Shown one piece after another: positions 44,640-56,783 of a DNA stretch of 64,000 nucleotides. The position numbers were made by a program, and so were the translations under genes. The number at the start of each line of letters is the position of its first letter. Position 1 is the first letter of the stretch. The DNA comes from Lotus japonicus. Lineage: Eukaryota > Streptophyta > Magnoliopsida > Fabales > Fabaceae. The notes under the pieces were generated by a model that saw only the letters and a list, made by a program, of their open reading frames with translations, searched no databases and had not been told where the DNA came from. The stretch is taken from contig NC_080043.1 in NCBI RefSeq assembly GCF_012489685.1, positions 57,992,289 through 58,056,288 on the forward strand, read 5' to 3'.

Positions 44640-47600
44640 TCACTCTAGACAAAAGTCCATGTTTAGATTTTTCAGAATAAAATTAAATCTATCCTCTGCT
44701 AAGGGCTTTGTAAAGATATCTGCCCATTGATGGTCAGTATCAACAAACTTCAGAAGAAGTACGCCCTTCTGTACATAATCTCTAATAAAGTGATACTTTA
44801 CCTCAATGTGCTTTGCCCTTGAATGCAGGATAGGATTCTTACTCAATGAGATTGCAGCAGTGTTATCACAATAGATTGGGATATTGCTCTCAAGGATCTG
44901 ATAATCCTCCAGCTGATGTTTCATCCAGAGCATCTGAGTGCTGCATATTGCTGCTGAGATATATTCTGCCTCTGCAGTTGATAGTGCAATGGTTGATTGC
45001 CTCTTGCTTGCCCATGAGACTAGATTGCTTCCCAGAAATTGACAATTTCCAGAAGTACTTTTTCTCTCTGTTCTATCTCCAGCATAATCAGCATCACAGT
45101 AACCTGAAAGCTTATACTCTGATGTTTTCTTATACATCAAGCCAAGGTTAGTGGTGCCTTTCAGATACCTTAGGATCCTCTTAACAGCAGTTAAGTGGGT
45201 TTCCCTTGGATCTGATTGAAAACGAGCACATAAGTGAACACTAAATAATATGTCTGGCCTAGATGCAGTTAAGTATAGAAGTGAACCTATCATGCCACGA
45301 TAGAGCTTCTGACATACTTTACCACTTTTATCTTCTTTCTCCAGAATGCATGTAGGATGCATTGGAGTCTTGGCCACTGTAGATTCCAGCATATTGAACT
45401 TCTTCAGAAGTTCTTTAGTGTACTTGCTCTGATGGATATATGTTCCTTCTGGTGTTTGATCAACTTGTATTCCCAGAAAGTACTTTAATTCTCCCATCAT
45501 ACTCATCTCAAATTCAGCCTGCATCATCTCAGACAAATTCTTTGCATAGAGATTGATTAGCAGAACCAAATATAATATCATCAACATAAATTTGCACAAT
45601 TAAGATATCATCTTTATAAGTCTTGCAAAAAAGAGTTGTATCTACTTTACCCCTTACAAACTCATTCTCCAGAAGGAATGAGCTAAGTCTCTCATACCAT
45701 GCTCTGGGAGCTTGCTTCAGACCGTAGAGTGATTTCTTCAATTTGAACACATGGTCTGGTTTCTTCTCATCTTCAAAACCTGGGGGTTGATGAACATAGA
45801 CTTCCTCTGAGATATAACCATTTAGGAAGGCACTCTTTACGTCCATCTGATGTAGAACTATGTTGTGATTTACTGAGAAAGAGATCAACAGTCTGATTGC
45901 CTCCAGTCTTGCTACTGGAGCAAATGTTTCAGTGTAGTCTATTCCTTCCTGCTGGCTGTAGCCTTGAGCAACTAGCCTTGCCTTGTTTCTGTCTACATCT
46001 CCTTTCTCATTCAGCTTGTTTCTGAATACCCACTTCGTTCCAATAACATGGACACTCTCAGGCTTCTTCACTAAGCTCCAAACATCGTTCTTGGAAAATT
46101 GATTCAGTTCTTCTTCCATGGCCAGAATCCAATCCTTGTCCTGAAGAGCTTCATCTATGGACTTGGGTTCAATTAAGGACACCAATCCTTTCAGACTGAG
46201 CAAGGTCTCTTCAGAGGGTCTGAAGGCAGATCTGGTTCTGACTGGTTCGTCTTTGTTGCCCAGAATCAATTCCTTAGGGTGAGCTGCAGTGATTCTGCAC
46301 TTCTTCAGAGTTTGTGAGTTAGAGGGACCAGCTTCTTCCTCTGGTTCATCTTCCTCTGGCTCATCTTCCTCTGGAGCTTTGCCTTTATCAGAAACATTAA
46401 TGCTTAAATCTGCAAACTTTTCAACTAGCTTTGACTGGTCAGAGTCAAGCTTATCGTCAAATCTAACATGAATAGATTCTTCAATAGTCTTAGCATCAGT
46501 ATTATAAAATCTAAAACCTTTAGATCTCTCAGAGTAACCGAGTAATAGACACTTAGAAGACTTAGCATCAAATTTATGCAATCTATCCTTAGTATTGAGA
46601 ACATAACAAACACAGCCAAAAGGATGAAAATAAGAAATGTTGGGTTTTATGTTCTTCCACAATTCATAAGGAGTCTTATTCAGAATTGGTCTCACAGAGA
46701 TTCTGTTCTGAATGTAACATGCTGTATTTACTGCCTCTGCCCAAAAGTGCTTAGCCATGCCAGTTTCTTGGAGCATGGTTCTAGCCATCTCCTGAAGAGT
46801 TCTGTTCTTCCTCTCAACAACACCGTTTTGTTGAGGAGTTCTGGGACAAGAGAAATCATGTGCAATTCCATAGGAATCAAACAGACTCTCAAACTTGTCA
46901 TTCTCAAACTCTCCACCATGGTCACTTCTGACACGCACAATCCTACAAGCCTTCTCGTTTTGCACTTGAGCAATGAAGGTAGAGAACACAGCATGAGACT
47001 CATCCTTGCGGGTTAGAAACTTTACCCATGTCCAGCGGCTATAGTCATCAACGATAACCATCCCATATCTCTTGCCACCTATAGACTCAGTTTTCACTGG
47101 TCCAAAAAGGTCGATATGCAGAAGTTCTAACGGCCTTGAGGTTGAGACAACATTCTTTGCCTTGAAAGGGACTTTTGTGAATTTGCCTTTCTGACATGCT
47201 TCACAAAGAGCGTCTGAAGCGAACTTCAGATTGGGTAAGCCCCTGACAAGGTTTAGCTTGCTCAGCTGAGAAATCTTTCTCATACTGGCATGCCCTAACC
47301 GTCTATGTCATACCCACTTCTCTTCATTAACAGACAGAAGGCACTTCACATTCTGAGCCTCCAACTCAGATAATCTGATCTTATAGATGTTGTTCTTCCT
47401 CTTGCTGTTAAACAGAACAGAGCCATCGATCTGACTTACAGCCCGGCAGGACTTTTGATTGAATATAACATCATAACCCTTGTCAGCTAATTGACTTATA
47501 GACAATAAGTTATGTGTTAAGCCGTCTACCAATAACACATTATCAATGCATGGACTACTATCTACACAAATAATACCAGTACCAACAATTTTACCCTTTT

Positions 47601-47793
47601 CATTTCCTCTAAAGCCAACTTCGCCTCCAGGCTTAAGTTTCAGCTCTCGGAACATACGCCTTTCTCCCGTCATGTGACGCGAGCATCCACTGTCCAGATA
47701 CCATGATTGGTGTTTCAGTGGAGCTATCAAGGATATCTGCAACATAGATAATCTTGTCCTTAGGTACCCACTTTCTGGGTCCTCTCTTGTTAG
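44640..47793 (-). pseudogene. S3 pol: protease, integrase, reverse transcriptase, RNase H
   Basis: The frame is open from about 47793. Order on the minus strand: protease (WYLDSGCSRHMTG), HHCC ([16 protein letters not shown]), integrase core ([36 protein letters not shown]), RT ([42 protein letters not shown]) and RNase H (GYCDADYAGD, STAEAEYISAA), ending at 44640. There are two defects: a TGA at 47308-47310 where Trp stands before HRRLGH, and one extra base near 45530 in the codons after LCKEF. The protein would process Gag, insert the DNA and copy the RNA. Otherwise intact, consistent with the young LTRs. Confidence 0.9.
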
Positions 47794-49543
47794 TTACCCC
47801 AGAGGTTCTGATCACCTTGGGTGTCTCAACATGATATTTTAAAGGAATATTTGCATGATATTTAGTCATAGAGAAAGATCCCTTTTTAAGAGGGTTTTTA
47901 GCAACTTTAGCAGGTACAGGATCAGGCAATATGGTACCAGAGGGAACAAAGCATTCATACAAGGATTTAGCTTTAGACACAGAGGGCTCATTTCTAATTG
48001 GTTTAGAATAGCCAATGCCATGCATTCCATTTCTGCTTACGCCATAGATCATTGAAGCCATTAAGCTTCTATCTACGCTTTTAGCTAGGAATCTTTGAAA
48101 AGACTTTTCATACTTGGATTAATTTCTACAATCAGAGGCATCACAGGCAACAATTTCTTCTAACTTAGCAATCTGGTTCTTAAGCACAGAGTTAGAATTG
48201 ATCAAGGCATGATTATCATTTTTCAAATCAGAAATAATTTTCTCATGTTCAGAAGGAGTTTTGGAAACAGCAGATAAGTTCTTTTTCAGCTTCTTATGCT
48301 TAGACAATAAGGAGTTATACTTATCCATGATATCAGACAATGCATGTTTCAGTTCAGAGGTAGAGAAAGAAGCGAATACCTCATTTTCATCGTTTGAGTT
48401 AGGATCTCCTTCTGATTCTGAGTCAGAGTCAACAGCTTCCTTTGACTCTGCTCCTTTGTCTTTGACAATGGCCATGAGTCCTTGGACTTCACCATCAGAG
48501 TCAACATCCTCTGACTCTGATTCATCAAATGTCACCATCAGACTCTTCTTTGTCTTGAAGTGCTTCTTTGGCTTCTTGTCCTTCTTCAACTTTGGACAGT
48601 CACTTTTGTAGTGCCCTGATTCTTTGCACTCAAAACATGTGACTTCCTTGATTGATGACTTCTTCTGGCCTGAGGACTCATACTTTCCTTTTGCCTTTCC
48701 AGAGCCTTTGAACTTGCTCTGCCTGTGCTTCCAGATGCGGTTGAGTCTCTTGGAGATCAGAGTCAGCTCATCTTCATCAGAATCTTCTGATGCTTCTTCA
48801 GATTCCTCTTCTTCAGCTTGAAGAGCTTTTGACTTCTCAACCTTAGCCTTTTCAGATTTGGATTTCAAGGCTATGGACTTTTTCCTCAGATCTTGCATCT
48901 CTGAGCGCTTCAGCTCATGGCATTTCAAAATGCTGATGAGTTCTTCTAAACTCATATTCTCAACGTCTCTCGTGAGCTCTATTGAAGTCACCAAAGGCAT
49001 CCAACTTTCAGGAAGACACCTGATGACCCTTATGACATGATCTTTTGTTGTGTAGCTCTTGTTGAGAGGTCGTATGCCAGCTACAAGCAACTGAAATCTG
49101 GAGAACATTTCTTCAATGGCCTCATTTGGCTCCATGATGAAGGATTCATACTTTTGGATCAAAGACAATGCCTTTGATTCTTTGACTTTCTTGTTTCCTT
49201 CATGAGACATCTTCAGAGATTCGAAAATGCCTTTTGCAAACTCACGATCTGTAATCTTCTGGTACTCTTCATAGGAAATAGCACTTAGAAGAATTGCTCT
49301 TGCTTTGTGATGTTGTGAGTACAGCTTCTTTTGATCTGCAGTCATCTCTGACCTTGGGGTCTTCTTGCCATCTGCATCAACTGGACGCTCGTAGCCATCC
49401 ACAATAATATCCCAGAGATCTGCATCGAAACCCAGAAAGAAACTTTCCAGTCTATCTTTCCAATATTCGAACCTTTGACCGTCACACATAGGAGGCTTTG
49501 CATTGTAACCATCTCTTTGAGTTTCACTGGTGGTGGCAGCCAT
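47633..49543 (-). pseudogene. S3 gag with CCHC zinc knuckle
   Basis: ATG at 49543 (MAATTSETQRDGYNAKPPM). UBN2-type gag region (ILLSAISYEEYQKITDREFAK, MFSRFQLLVAGIRPLN, CLPESWMPLVTSIELTRD), then zinc knuckle CFECKESGHYKSDC at about 48610, acidic Ser-rich sequence and a coiled-coil-like part. A nonsense codon (TAA, 48119-48121; Glu in S2) cuts it to 474 codons. The same frame then continues with SKYEKSFQRFLAKS and on to a second stop at 47633. That last part overlaps the protease frame by about 160 bases in the +1 frame, as in S2. Gag would form the particle. Confidence 0.85.
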
Positions 49544-49601
49544 TGTTTTTCACACCGGCCCGGATCACTGAACACTGTTAGGTGTGGTAATCAGAACTTG
49601 C

Positions 49602-49613
49602 GCTCTGATACCA
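49602..49613 (-). other. Primer-binding site of S3 (tRNA-iMet type)
   Basis: GCTCTGATACCA on the plus strand, TGGTATCAGAGC on the minus strand, two bases from the 5' LTR edge. Confidence 0.92.
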
Positions 49614-49615
49614 AT

Positions 49616-50825
49616 TGAAGGTATGAAAAACGGTAGAAAGGGGGGGTTTGAATAACGTTTTCAGTATAAGACTTCCACCTTAAAGATTTTGACAAATATT
49701 TCGAGAACTTAAGTGCTAAAGATAAGAGATAGAAAAGCACACAAGGATTTTATCCTGGTTCACTTGATAAATCACTCAAGCTACTCCAGTCCACCCGTTA
49801 AGGTGATTTCTTCCTTCTTAGAATGAAGGCAATCCACTAATCAGGTAAGAGTTACAACTGCACTTGAAACCTACAAGTGACTAACAATTACACTGACTTA
49901 GCTCACACTAAGATTCACTCTCTTAGTCTTCTCTAGGATCCGATCAACCTTGATCTCCTAAAGGAACTAAACAAACTGTTTATCAAAGAATTGTTTACAA
50001 GAGATTTGCTTCTAAAAAGCTAATAGTAAACTCAATGAATTTCAGATGAAAGAAAACTTAGAAGATATTTGAATATGTCTTGCGTATGTGAATGCTTCTT
50101 CTAGCCGTTTCTTTCAGTCTTCAGCCTCTTTATATACTCCAAGGATTAGGGTTGAGCGATGCATGGGAAATGCTACCGTTGGAGGGCAGTTCTGGAAAAT
50201 CCAGCTTCTGCTGTGGCTGAGAACGTTAGGTAGGTCGTCAGGAAGGTACAGTAGCTTTTGTACTTGGATAGCGACGCGACCTTTAAACCTAGGAGACTTC
50301 TGATCAGGGGAATGCTTCATATTGGAACTTGTGAAGCCGGTTGATCAGAGTCAGAGGGAAAGCACAGATCCTCTGACCATTGTATCTTCTGATTCTGAAC
50401 TCAGAGGGAAGAACATGGCCTTCAGAGTTTCTTGCTTCTGGACTTCAGAGTTTCCACTATTCAGCTTCTGGATCTTCAGAGTCTTCTACACCATCAGAAC
50501 ATCTGAACCTTCAGTGTTTCTTGGTTATCAGAACTTCTGAGTCTTCAGAGCTTCTAGTGACTGAGTCCACATCAGAGTTTGTATAACTTCAGAACTTCTG
50601 AAGCTTTTCCACTGTTCATACTGAACATGGTGAATGCGAAAGCGTTGCTTGGGTAGCTCTTTATACACAGTGCTTCTGATTTGTGTGAGATTGAGTTGAG
50701 GTCAGAACCTGCAAATAGCACACTCAGAAAAACACGTTAGAGTACCACAATTGTTCATATCAAAAGGTTAACTTGTAATCATCAAAACATAGAGTTGTAC
50801 TACTAGATCAAAACTTGATCTTACA
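49616..50825 (-). repeat. 5' LTR of S3
   Basis: 1,210 bp partner of 38474-39683. TATA box on the minus strand at 50129-50136. Transcription would run leftward through gag-pol. Confidence 0.92.
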
Positions 50826-51060
50826 GGCACTACTTTCGACTACTTCCCGTCACTGGAGGTTACTCGTGACGTGGTTCTCTACTTACAGCGGGGGCTGTAA
50901 ATATATTGTACATTAGTTGTGTAAATCTTTCGTCGATGAGTCTTTATTTCGACAAGTCTTTTATTTACTTAAAACAAATATCGAAAAAAAAAATTCACGT
51001 TTTTCCGCTTTATTTTCTTTTTGGTTACTAAAGTGACGCCACCGAAATCGGGGTGTTACA

Positions 51061-53129
51061 AAAGTTATCCTAAGGGCGCTAAGCAAGATCACGAATTTAA
51101 GCGTAAAAAAGTAACGGTTGAGTAAAAATGGGTTTATAACTCAGATTTTAGAAGTACGGCACCACGGCGAGAATCTAAGCGCATGGGTCCTGATTATGAA
51201 GTGTATAGTAGGTATAGAAGGTATTTGAAAGAAGAAATTAAGTTAATCTGACATTTTATCAAAAAGCTCCAAATTTTGACCACAAAAAGATATAGAAAAA
51301 GACATCAGAAATAAGAAAAGGTAGCAAGGATAGTGATGGTTACCTCGGTATCAATCCAATGCAAATGGAATCACGACGATTGGGCAAGAACTGAACGAAC
51401 GACGCATGAATCCTCTCCTCTCCCTCCTTCACAACCTTGGGCTGAATATAATGAGAGAAATCTAATTTTGTCTCCTTTTATAGGAGAGAGAAAATGAGGA
51501 AAAAGAGAGATTTCGCGGGTTCGAGTGGTTTTGTACTTTCATCTGCTGATTTTAAGTAAGTATTCGGCTATAGAACGCCGAAACTTATTTCGAGGCTCTT
51601 TTAAATGGAGAAAATGATTTAAATGCAATCTGCATCTGAATATGCCACATAACTACTTTTTGCAATTGACATCGGATGAGAAAATTTCTTTCGCAAGAAA
51701 GATTCCTAGCAGCGAAGGGATTGAGACAACACGGGTGGAATTTCCGAAAGAAGCTTCGAATGGAAAAAACTTTTATACAGGGTCTCGTTCGAGTCCCGGT
51801 GGAGATAAAGTCTACCTTTATTGAGTCTCCTGAAAGCAAAAACTATCGAGTTTACAATCAAAAGTTTTGTAATGGAACATAGGTCAAGGGAAAAATACCC
51901 TGAAGACCTAATATTTTTTGCTGATTTGAAATATAGCCTAAACAGTGCTCTAGTACAGGGAATACCTTTTCCGGACACTCTCGACCTTAGTCGGGTGTGA
52001 AAACGACTCATGCTAACATTCAAACTGACTATAGTCCTATAATAAAACATATTCTGAACATCCTTCGTCATACCAATTGCCAAAACATCAAACACGTGTA
52101 ACTAGGAAGTGACACCTAGGTTGTTTCCCAAGGATTATTGTTTGAACAAAGATCCAATACACAAAAACGTACACACACTGGGGGGTTTTATGATTCATTT
52201 GAAGTAGGAAAGCAAAATATATTAAGCAAATTAACAAATCGATTAAAACAAACGAACCCCTTTGTTCAGTATATCGCTACTCAATCATTGGTACGAATGA
52301 TTAATTCTTTCTTATTAATTCCCCAACTCGTGAGAACTAATTAACTAAGCGATAATTAATTCACAGTTTCCTAAACTAAGCGATTGAGAAACGGTTACGA
52401 ACTAAGCGAACATGCATCACTCTTATTTCTAAAACTACGGAATTAAGCAAACCCTAGATCCGAAACAGAGATGAAGAGAACTACGTTAGAGGAAATTCTA
52501 CGTTAAAAACTGTACCTCAAGAATTTGATATACTTTGCAAAGGGATTCGATCCATGGAAGTTAGCCTTCCATGGATGGAGCGGAAACAGCAAAAATATTA
52601 GAGAAGATAGGGAGTAAAAGCATAAACCCTAGCAGAACCCTAATAATTGACTGAAAAACGAAATAGAGCTGAGATCAAATAGAGCTGGGATCTTACACAA
52701 ATCAGATAGAATCCTAAAATAACAAACTTAAATAAGAGTTGAGATCAAATCCAAATAGAGCTGCGTTCAAATCCTAATAAAACTCAAATCAAATCCTAAA
52801 GATAGAATCCTAAAATAACAAACTTAAATAAGATAGAATCCGAAAGATAAATTATTTCGAAATTAAATCCTAATAAAACTAAAATACAATCTTCTTTCAG
52901 CACAAATACAATCTTCAATCTACAATTCCCAAAATGCCCTTGTTGCCAAATATAACCTGAAAACAATTATAAACCTAATTAGACCTCAAAATATAAATAC
53001 ATTCCAAACAAAGTCAATTAAGCACAAAGAACCATCAATAATGGCAAATTAAGGTTATGAGAAGTGGGTAAAAGATTGTTCATCAGTCGGGAACAAATAA
53101 AATAATAACAATTAAAACTGGGTCTTACA
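51061..53129 (-). repeat. Related long gypsy LTR (copy C), outer segment
   Basis: On the minus strand it starts TGTAAGACCCAG at 53129, has a TATA box (CCTATAAAAGG) near 51480, and continues past solo LTR B into 34690-33959. Landmarks downstream of the TATA resemble copies A and B. A roughly 1-kb insertion (about 52097-53085) lies in its U3. Confidence 0.65.
52097..53085 (-). repeat. Inserted AT-rich repeat in LTR C, class uncertain
   Basis: TG...CA-like ends and no coding frame. It contains short internal duplications around AGAGCTGAGATCAAAT and GATAGAATCCTAAAATAAC (52670-52850). It could be a solo LTR, but I found no TSD and the ends are approximate. Confidence 0.35.
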
Positions 53130-53264
53130 CAAATCACGTCCATTGTAGCTAATATCACTTCTTTGTGACGGATATATTCTATCACTGAAATTTCATCACT
53201 GAATCATTAATTATTTTCAATGTTTCTTATATTTAACTAGTGCGTTAACCCGTGCGCTGCACGG

Positions 53265-54883
53265 GGGATATTCATTTTTTTTTTGTGTATTATTTTTTAA
53301 TAAAATTGTGTATTTTTTGAAGATATTTTAAGGATTAAAAGAAGTACATTCATTTTAGATATAAGAAATCATAAATTTGTATTTTTTTGTGTATGGAAGG
53401 TTTGTTTTTGTTTTTTTGAATTGCTACTTTGTTTTTAGGTTTAAATACTCTAGAGGTCCTGGAATTGTCTGCTGTACGAAAATAAGTCCCTGAAAATTTT
53501 TTTCCCGATTCCGAATCCCTGGAATTTTTTTTAATCAGAATAAGTCTCTGCTCGTGTTTCCGGCCTATGCGTGTGGCTCAATTTTTGCCGAGTCATTTAT
53601 TCCACGTGGCTTTTCTATTTTTTTAAATACACATGGATTAAAAAAATAAAATTAAACATGTAAATTTAAAATTAAAAACTAATTAACGCTAAATCCCTAA
53701 AAATATTTTAATTTTAAATTTTAATTAAATAAGCTTAGCCATCTATCCTTTGATAGAAAATGAGGAATTCTATTCTTCTATTACATGTCCTCCACATGCA
53801 ATATGAGATGGTATTCCATTTATAGAAGAGTAATTCATAATCAATACATAATACCCCAATTTAAAATATTAAATAGACATAAAGCTAATGCTTTGTGGTT
53901 ACATAACAAATAATGATGACACTTAAACACACTTAATACATAATAGCTCATAACCACTCATTTTTGTAACAGTGAAACCTTTATTTTCTAATAAAAAGTA
54001 CATTATAATTGCTGATGTAACAGATGAAAATTAAAACTTTTTGTTTCTGCTTACCGGAAAGTTTGAACTTGGTTAGAACAACAATATCCTTATGAAAGTT
54101 GGGAGATTTCAGAAACAAATAGCTGCACGTAACACATAAATTTGAGAAAACTGAAATAAGAGAATATGCACTTTCAATGAATTTTCATTTTCCACTACTG
54201 TAGGAGAAATATGACAAAAAATCTACCTTCATAATTAATGACTACAATGCAAAAATTATAACCAAGATATGTTCTCATTTTTAAGAAATATGATCACACT
54301 CCTAAGAATAGCACTAATTAATTGGAAACATACATAAGACAACATGCAATTTATATATTTAACTATTTATAACAGAAAGTGAACCAAGTCAGCAACCTAT
54401 GTTCTAATTATTCCCTATTGTTTTTTAATCCCAATGGCCAATAGCAATAATCCAAGCAGTTTTTTTTTCCTTAATTCAGAGAAGAAAACTAATTATTCAC
54501 ATGCAATAAAACTCCAAAACCGCAGACCTGAGTAATTATGTGAACCATTTTCTCAAGCACATACATGACAATTAAGCAAATTGAAGCAAAGCTCTCACCA
54601 TTTCTCAAAAGTTAGAAATAGGTAAATAAAAATAGCATGACAGAATAGATATAAGATTTCAATTTAGAAACAAAGAAGAGGTTAAAACAAAGCTGTAGAA
54701 TAAGGTTAAAGGGTTCAATTTAGATAAGTAGAATAAGAGCACCTCTCTTTTGCTGCGTCATCTTAAACTGAGTTCACAATATTGAACCCACACCAAAACA
54801 ATCAACAATGGTGAAATGCTAAACAAAACTAAAATTCTGCAATGGCAAGGGGGAACACACACATGTATATAGGAAATGCTCAC
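53265..54883. other. Helitron interior, no further gene seen
   Basis: AT-rich. A stretch at 53450-53620 (ATAAGTCCCTGA and TCCCTGGAATT) looks like a common plant intergenic repeat, but I cannot class it. No Rep/helicase motif seen. Confidence 0.4.
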
Positions 54884-55140
54884 ACCTATGCACCTTGATT
54901 CTTTGGATGCTTCTTTGATATTTGAAGGCAGTATCCCCTGCAAAATTGGAATCCAAAAATGTGAGTTCTCTCAGATGAGATAATAATAATACAAAGCAAC
55001 AAATTCAGCAACAAATAATAATAAAAACAAAAATGGTATCCTTGATTCAGCATCCATACAGAATAGAGCAGAATTGAAACCCCAACAAAGGCTTGAAGAA
55101 AATTAAGGAACTTGAGAACGTTAGGCGCCAACATCAACAT
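54884..55140 (-). pseudogene. Possible captured exon of a membrane protein inside the Helitron
   Basis: The minus-strand ATG at 55140 starts a Met-Leu-Ala-Pro sequence followed by [19 protein letters not shown] and WMLNQ, one clear hydrophobic span near the N-terminus that resembles the first transmembrane segment of plant tetraspanin-like proteins. After it the sequence turns into AT-rich, intron-like DNA, then a TTTTGCAG acceptor-like site and a short open stretch ending at a GTGAGC donor-like site. It has the same direction as the Helitron, as expected for capture. The family call is a guess from one segment. Confidence 0.35.
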
Positions 55141-56486
55141 TTATCCGCAATTATTCAATGGGGAAAACACTTTGGAAGGAACAAAGGGATACTAATCTAG
55201 GGGTTTCACTCTGCATCTTCTTCCTGATATATATTTTTATTAGTTTTCGAGTCAAAACTTCCTCCGTTCTGCAATCAAGTTAAAAATTTATAAATTTTCC
55301 AGTTTCCTTTTAGTTTAGGGTTACCTTTGCGTCTTTGATTTATTCCAGCCATGACTCAATCATGATCTCTCCTTCCTTTTTCTCCTGCTATTCATGTAGA
55401 TGGCATGGATCCCTGCTCGAGACATCGTGCTCACTCGTGCTAGATGAGACCTTCCTCGAACAATCACATAAATTCAAGTCAAAAGCATACTGATAAGAAA
55501 ATCCCAGGTGAGAAAAGCACGTCAAAAAGACAAATCGAGGTAGAGAGAAAGATTGGATCCCCAAAACATTCAATAAGAACAAAGAAAATGAGTGAAAGAG
55601 TTGGTTACCATAATGTGTTGGTGCTTAGAGTGATTCATAATTGCACCGGAAAGTCATTTAGGAGCGGAATTAGGTTTCATACTTCTACGGAATTAGGTTT
55701 CCTTGATGTGTTGCTTACCTTCCCCGATTCGGCTAGAAAAAAAAAAGCAGTCAAAACTAAATTAACTTGAATCACAACATGGTTTGTAAAAAGAAAGAAG
55801 AAATAGAATGAAAAGATGCACTGAAGGGTGAGATGAGATATGAAAGAGACGGGGCGGCAAATGGGGCTTCAGAGGATGGAACCTGAATATGGCGCAATAT
55901 CCTTCCAAATTGGCAAAAAAATTCCAATTCTAACGTGGACGAATTTAATTTTAATAAAACCGCGTGGAATAATTTGTAATGTTTCTATTTAATGCTTGAT
56001 TGATTGATTGATTTATTTATTAATATATGGACTAATTAATTTTGACCAATCAAAATTAAAAGATTTAGACCAATCAGCAATAGCTATGTGGAAATTCAAT
56101 GAAAACAACCAATAGAATGCTGACATTTGGAAATTATAAAGCAATATGACCCACTTTGGTGGATGAGCCTTATATATTATTAAGATTTAAATTGCAGCCA
56201 AACTCAACCTGATAACTAAAAGGTACATAGAATTTTTTTGAAATGTCCATTACTAAGTTTAACAGTTCACTAAATTTCAAATAAATAAATTAAGATTATG
56301 AGACGTTGCTTTGATACCCACCCTTATAAGTTATAACAGCGGAGGATTTGATACTTTTTAAAAATATGACACATGACTCATTTGACAGTCAAGACATGAT
56401 ATAATAAGATATGATAGAAAAATTGGATAGTAACATAGGATGGGATAAGCTTTCATCATTAATTCAATCCTAAGAATCTAAGATCT

Positions 56487-56558
56487 AATGATATTTAATG
56501 GTAATTTCAAAAAAAATTCAAAAAATTTCAATTTCAAAAAAAAATGATATTTAATGGT
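56487..56558 (+). repeat. Micro-insertion 1 with A-tail and 16-bp direct repeat
   Basis: AATGATATTTAATGGT at 56487-56502 and again at 56543-56558 flanks about 40 bp of repeated TTTC-A(n) ending in an A-run. Confidence 0.65.
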
Positions 56559-56663
56559 GCACTAGTGGGCCAAAAACAAAATCCACCCTAGTATTTGCCT
56601 ATAAATAGGAAACAATGGGTATGGTGACACCTTATATTGTTTGTTTAGGTTACAAAAACAAGA

Positions 56664-56707
56664 GTATGTGATGGTCTTTTTTTTTTTGGTCAATGTATGT
56701 GTTGGTC
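56664..56707 (-). repeat. Micro-insertion 2 (TTGACC-A tail, minus strand)
   Basis: Direct repeats GTATGTGWTGGTC (56664-56676 and 56695-56707, one mismatch) flank 18 bp that read ATTGACC plus 11 A on the minus strand. Confidence 0.65.
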
Positions 56708-56783
56708 ATAGTAGAGATTTTATTTTCATGATAATAAGGGGCTAAAAGCCCAAAATAAGAGAATCAGCCCCGTTACATTACAT

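Larger units (their letters stand above)
38474..50825 (-). mobile_element. Sirevirus-type Copia retrotransposon S3, nearly complete and young
   Basis: 12,352 bp between TSD copies GGCAC (38469-38473 and 50826-50830), with two 1,210-bp LTRs differing at about nine positions by eye. On the minus strand: 5' LTR, primer site, gag, pol, env-like ORF and 3' LTR. It also holds a 230-bp tRNA-related insertion in the env-like gene and an oppositely oriented small gene at 40489-40881. Two nonsense codons and a one-base insertion in gag-pol, together with the env insertion, disable it. It landed in solo LTR B. Confidence 0.93.
34691..51060 (+). repeat. Solo LTR B (~4.0 kb) of the gypsy family, split by S3
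   Basis: The two parts are 34691-38473 and 50826-51060, together about 4.0 kb after removing S3 and one 5-bp TSD copy. It starts TGTGAGACCC and ends GGGGTGTTACA. Flanks carry the 5-bp duplication AAAGT (34686-34690 and 51061-51065), and there is no primer site or gag beyond 51060, so this is a solo LTR left by LTR-LTR recombination. TATA-like TATAAATA at 35365-35372. Inverted relative to copy A. Confidence 0.88.
53237..56185 (-). mobile_element. Non-autonomous Helitron
   Basis: On the minus strand the 5' end is TCTTAATAATATATAAGG at 56185, preceded by A. The 3' end has a GC hairpin (CCCGTGCAGCGCACGGG, 53248-53264) followed by TTAACGCA and CTAG at 53237, then T. TC start, hairpin plus CTAG end and A-T insertion site without duplication are the Helitron hallmarks. 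2,949 bp, with no Rep/helicase found. It may have captured a gene fragment (54884-55140). Confidence 0.78.

Noticed and set aside
55444..55770. 108-codon Lys-rich plus-strand frame inside the Helitron
   Set aside because: No recognisable domain, opposite strand to the Helitron, AT-rich composition. Likely chance.
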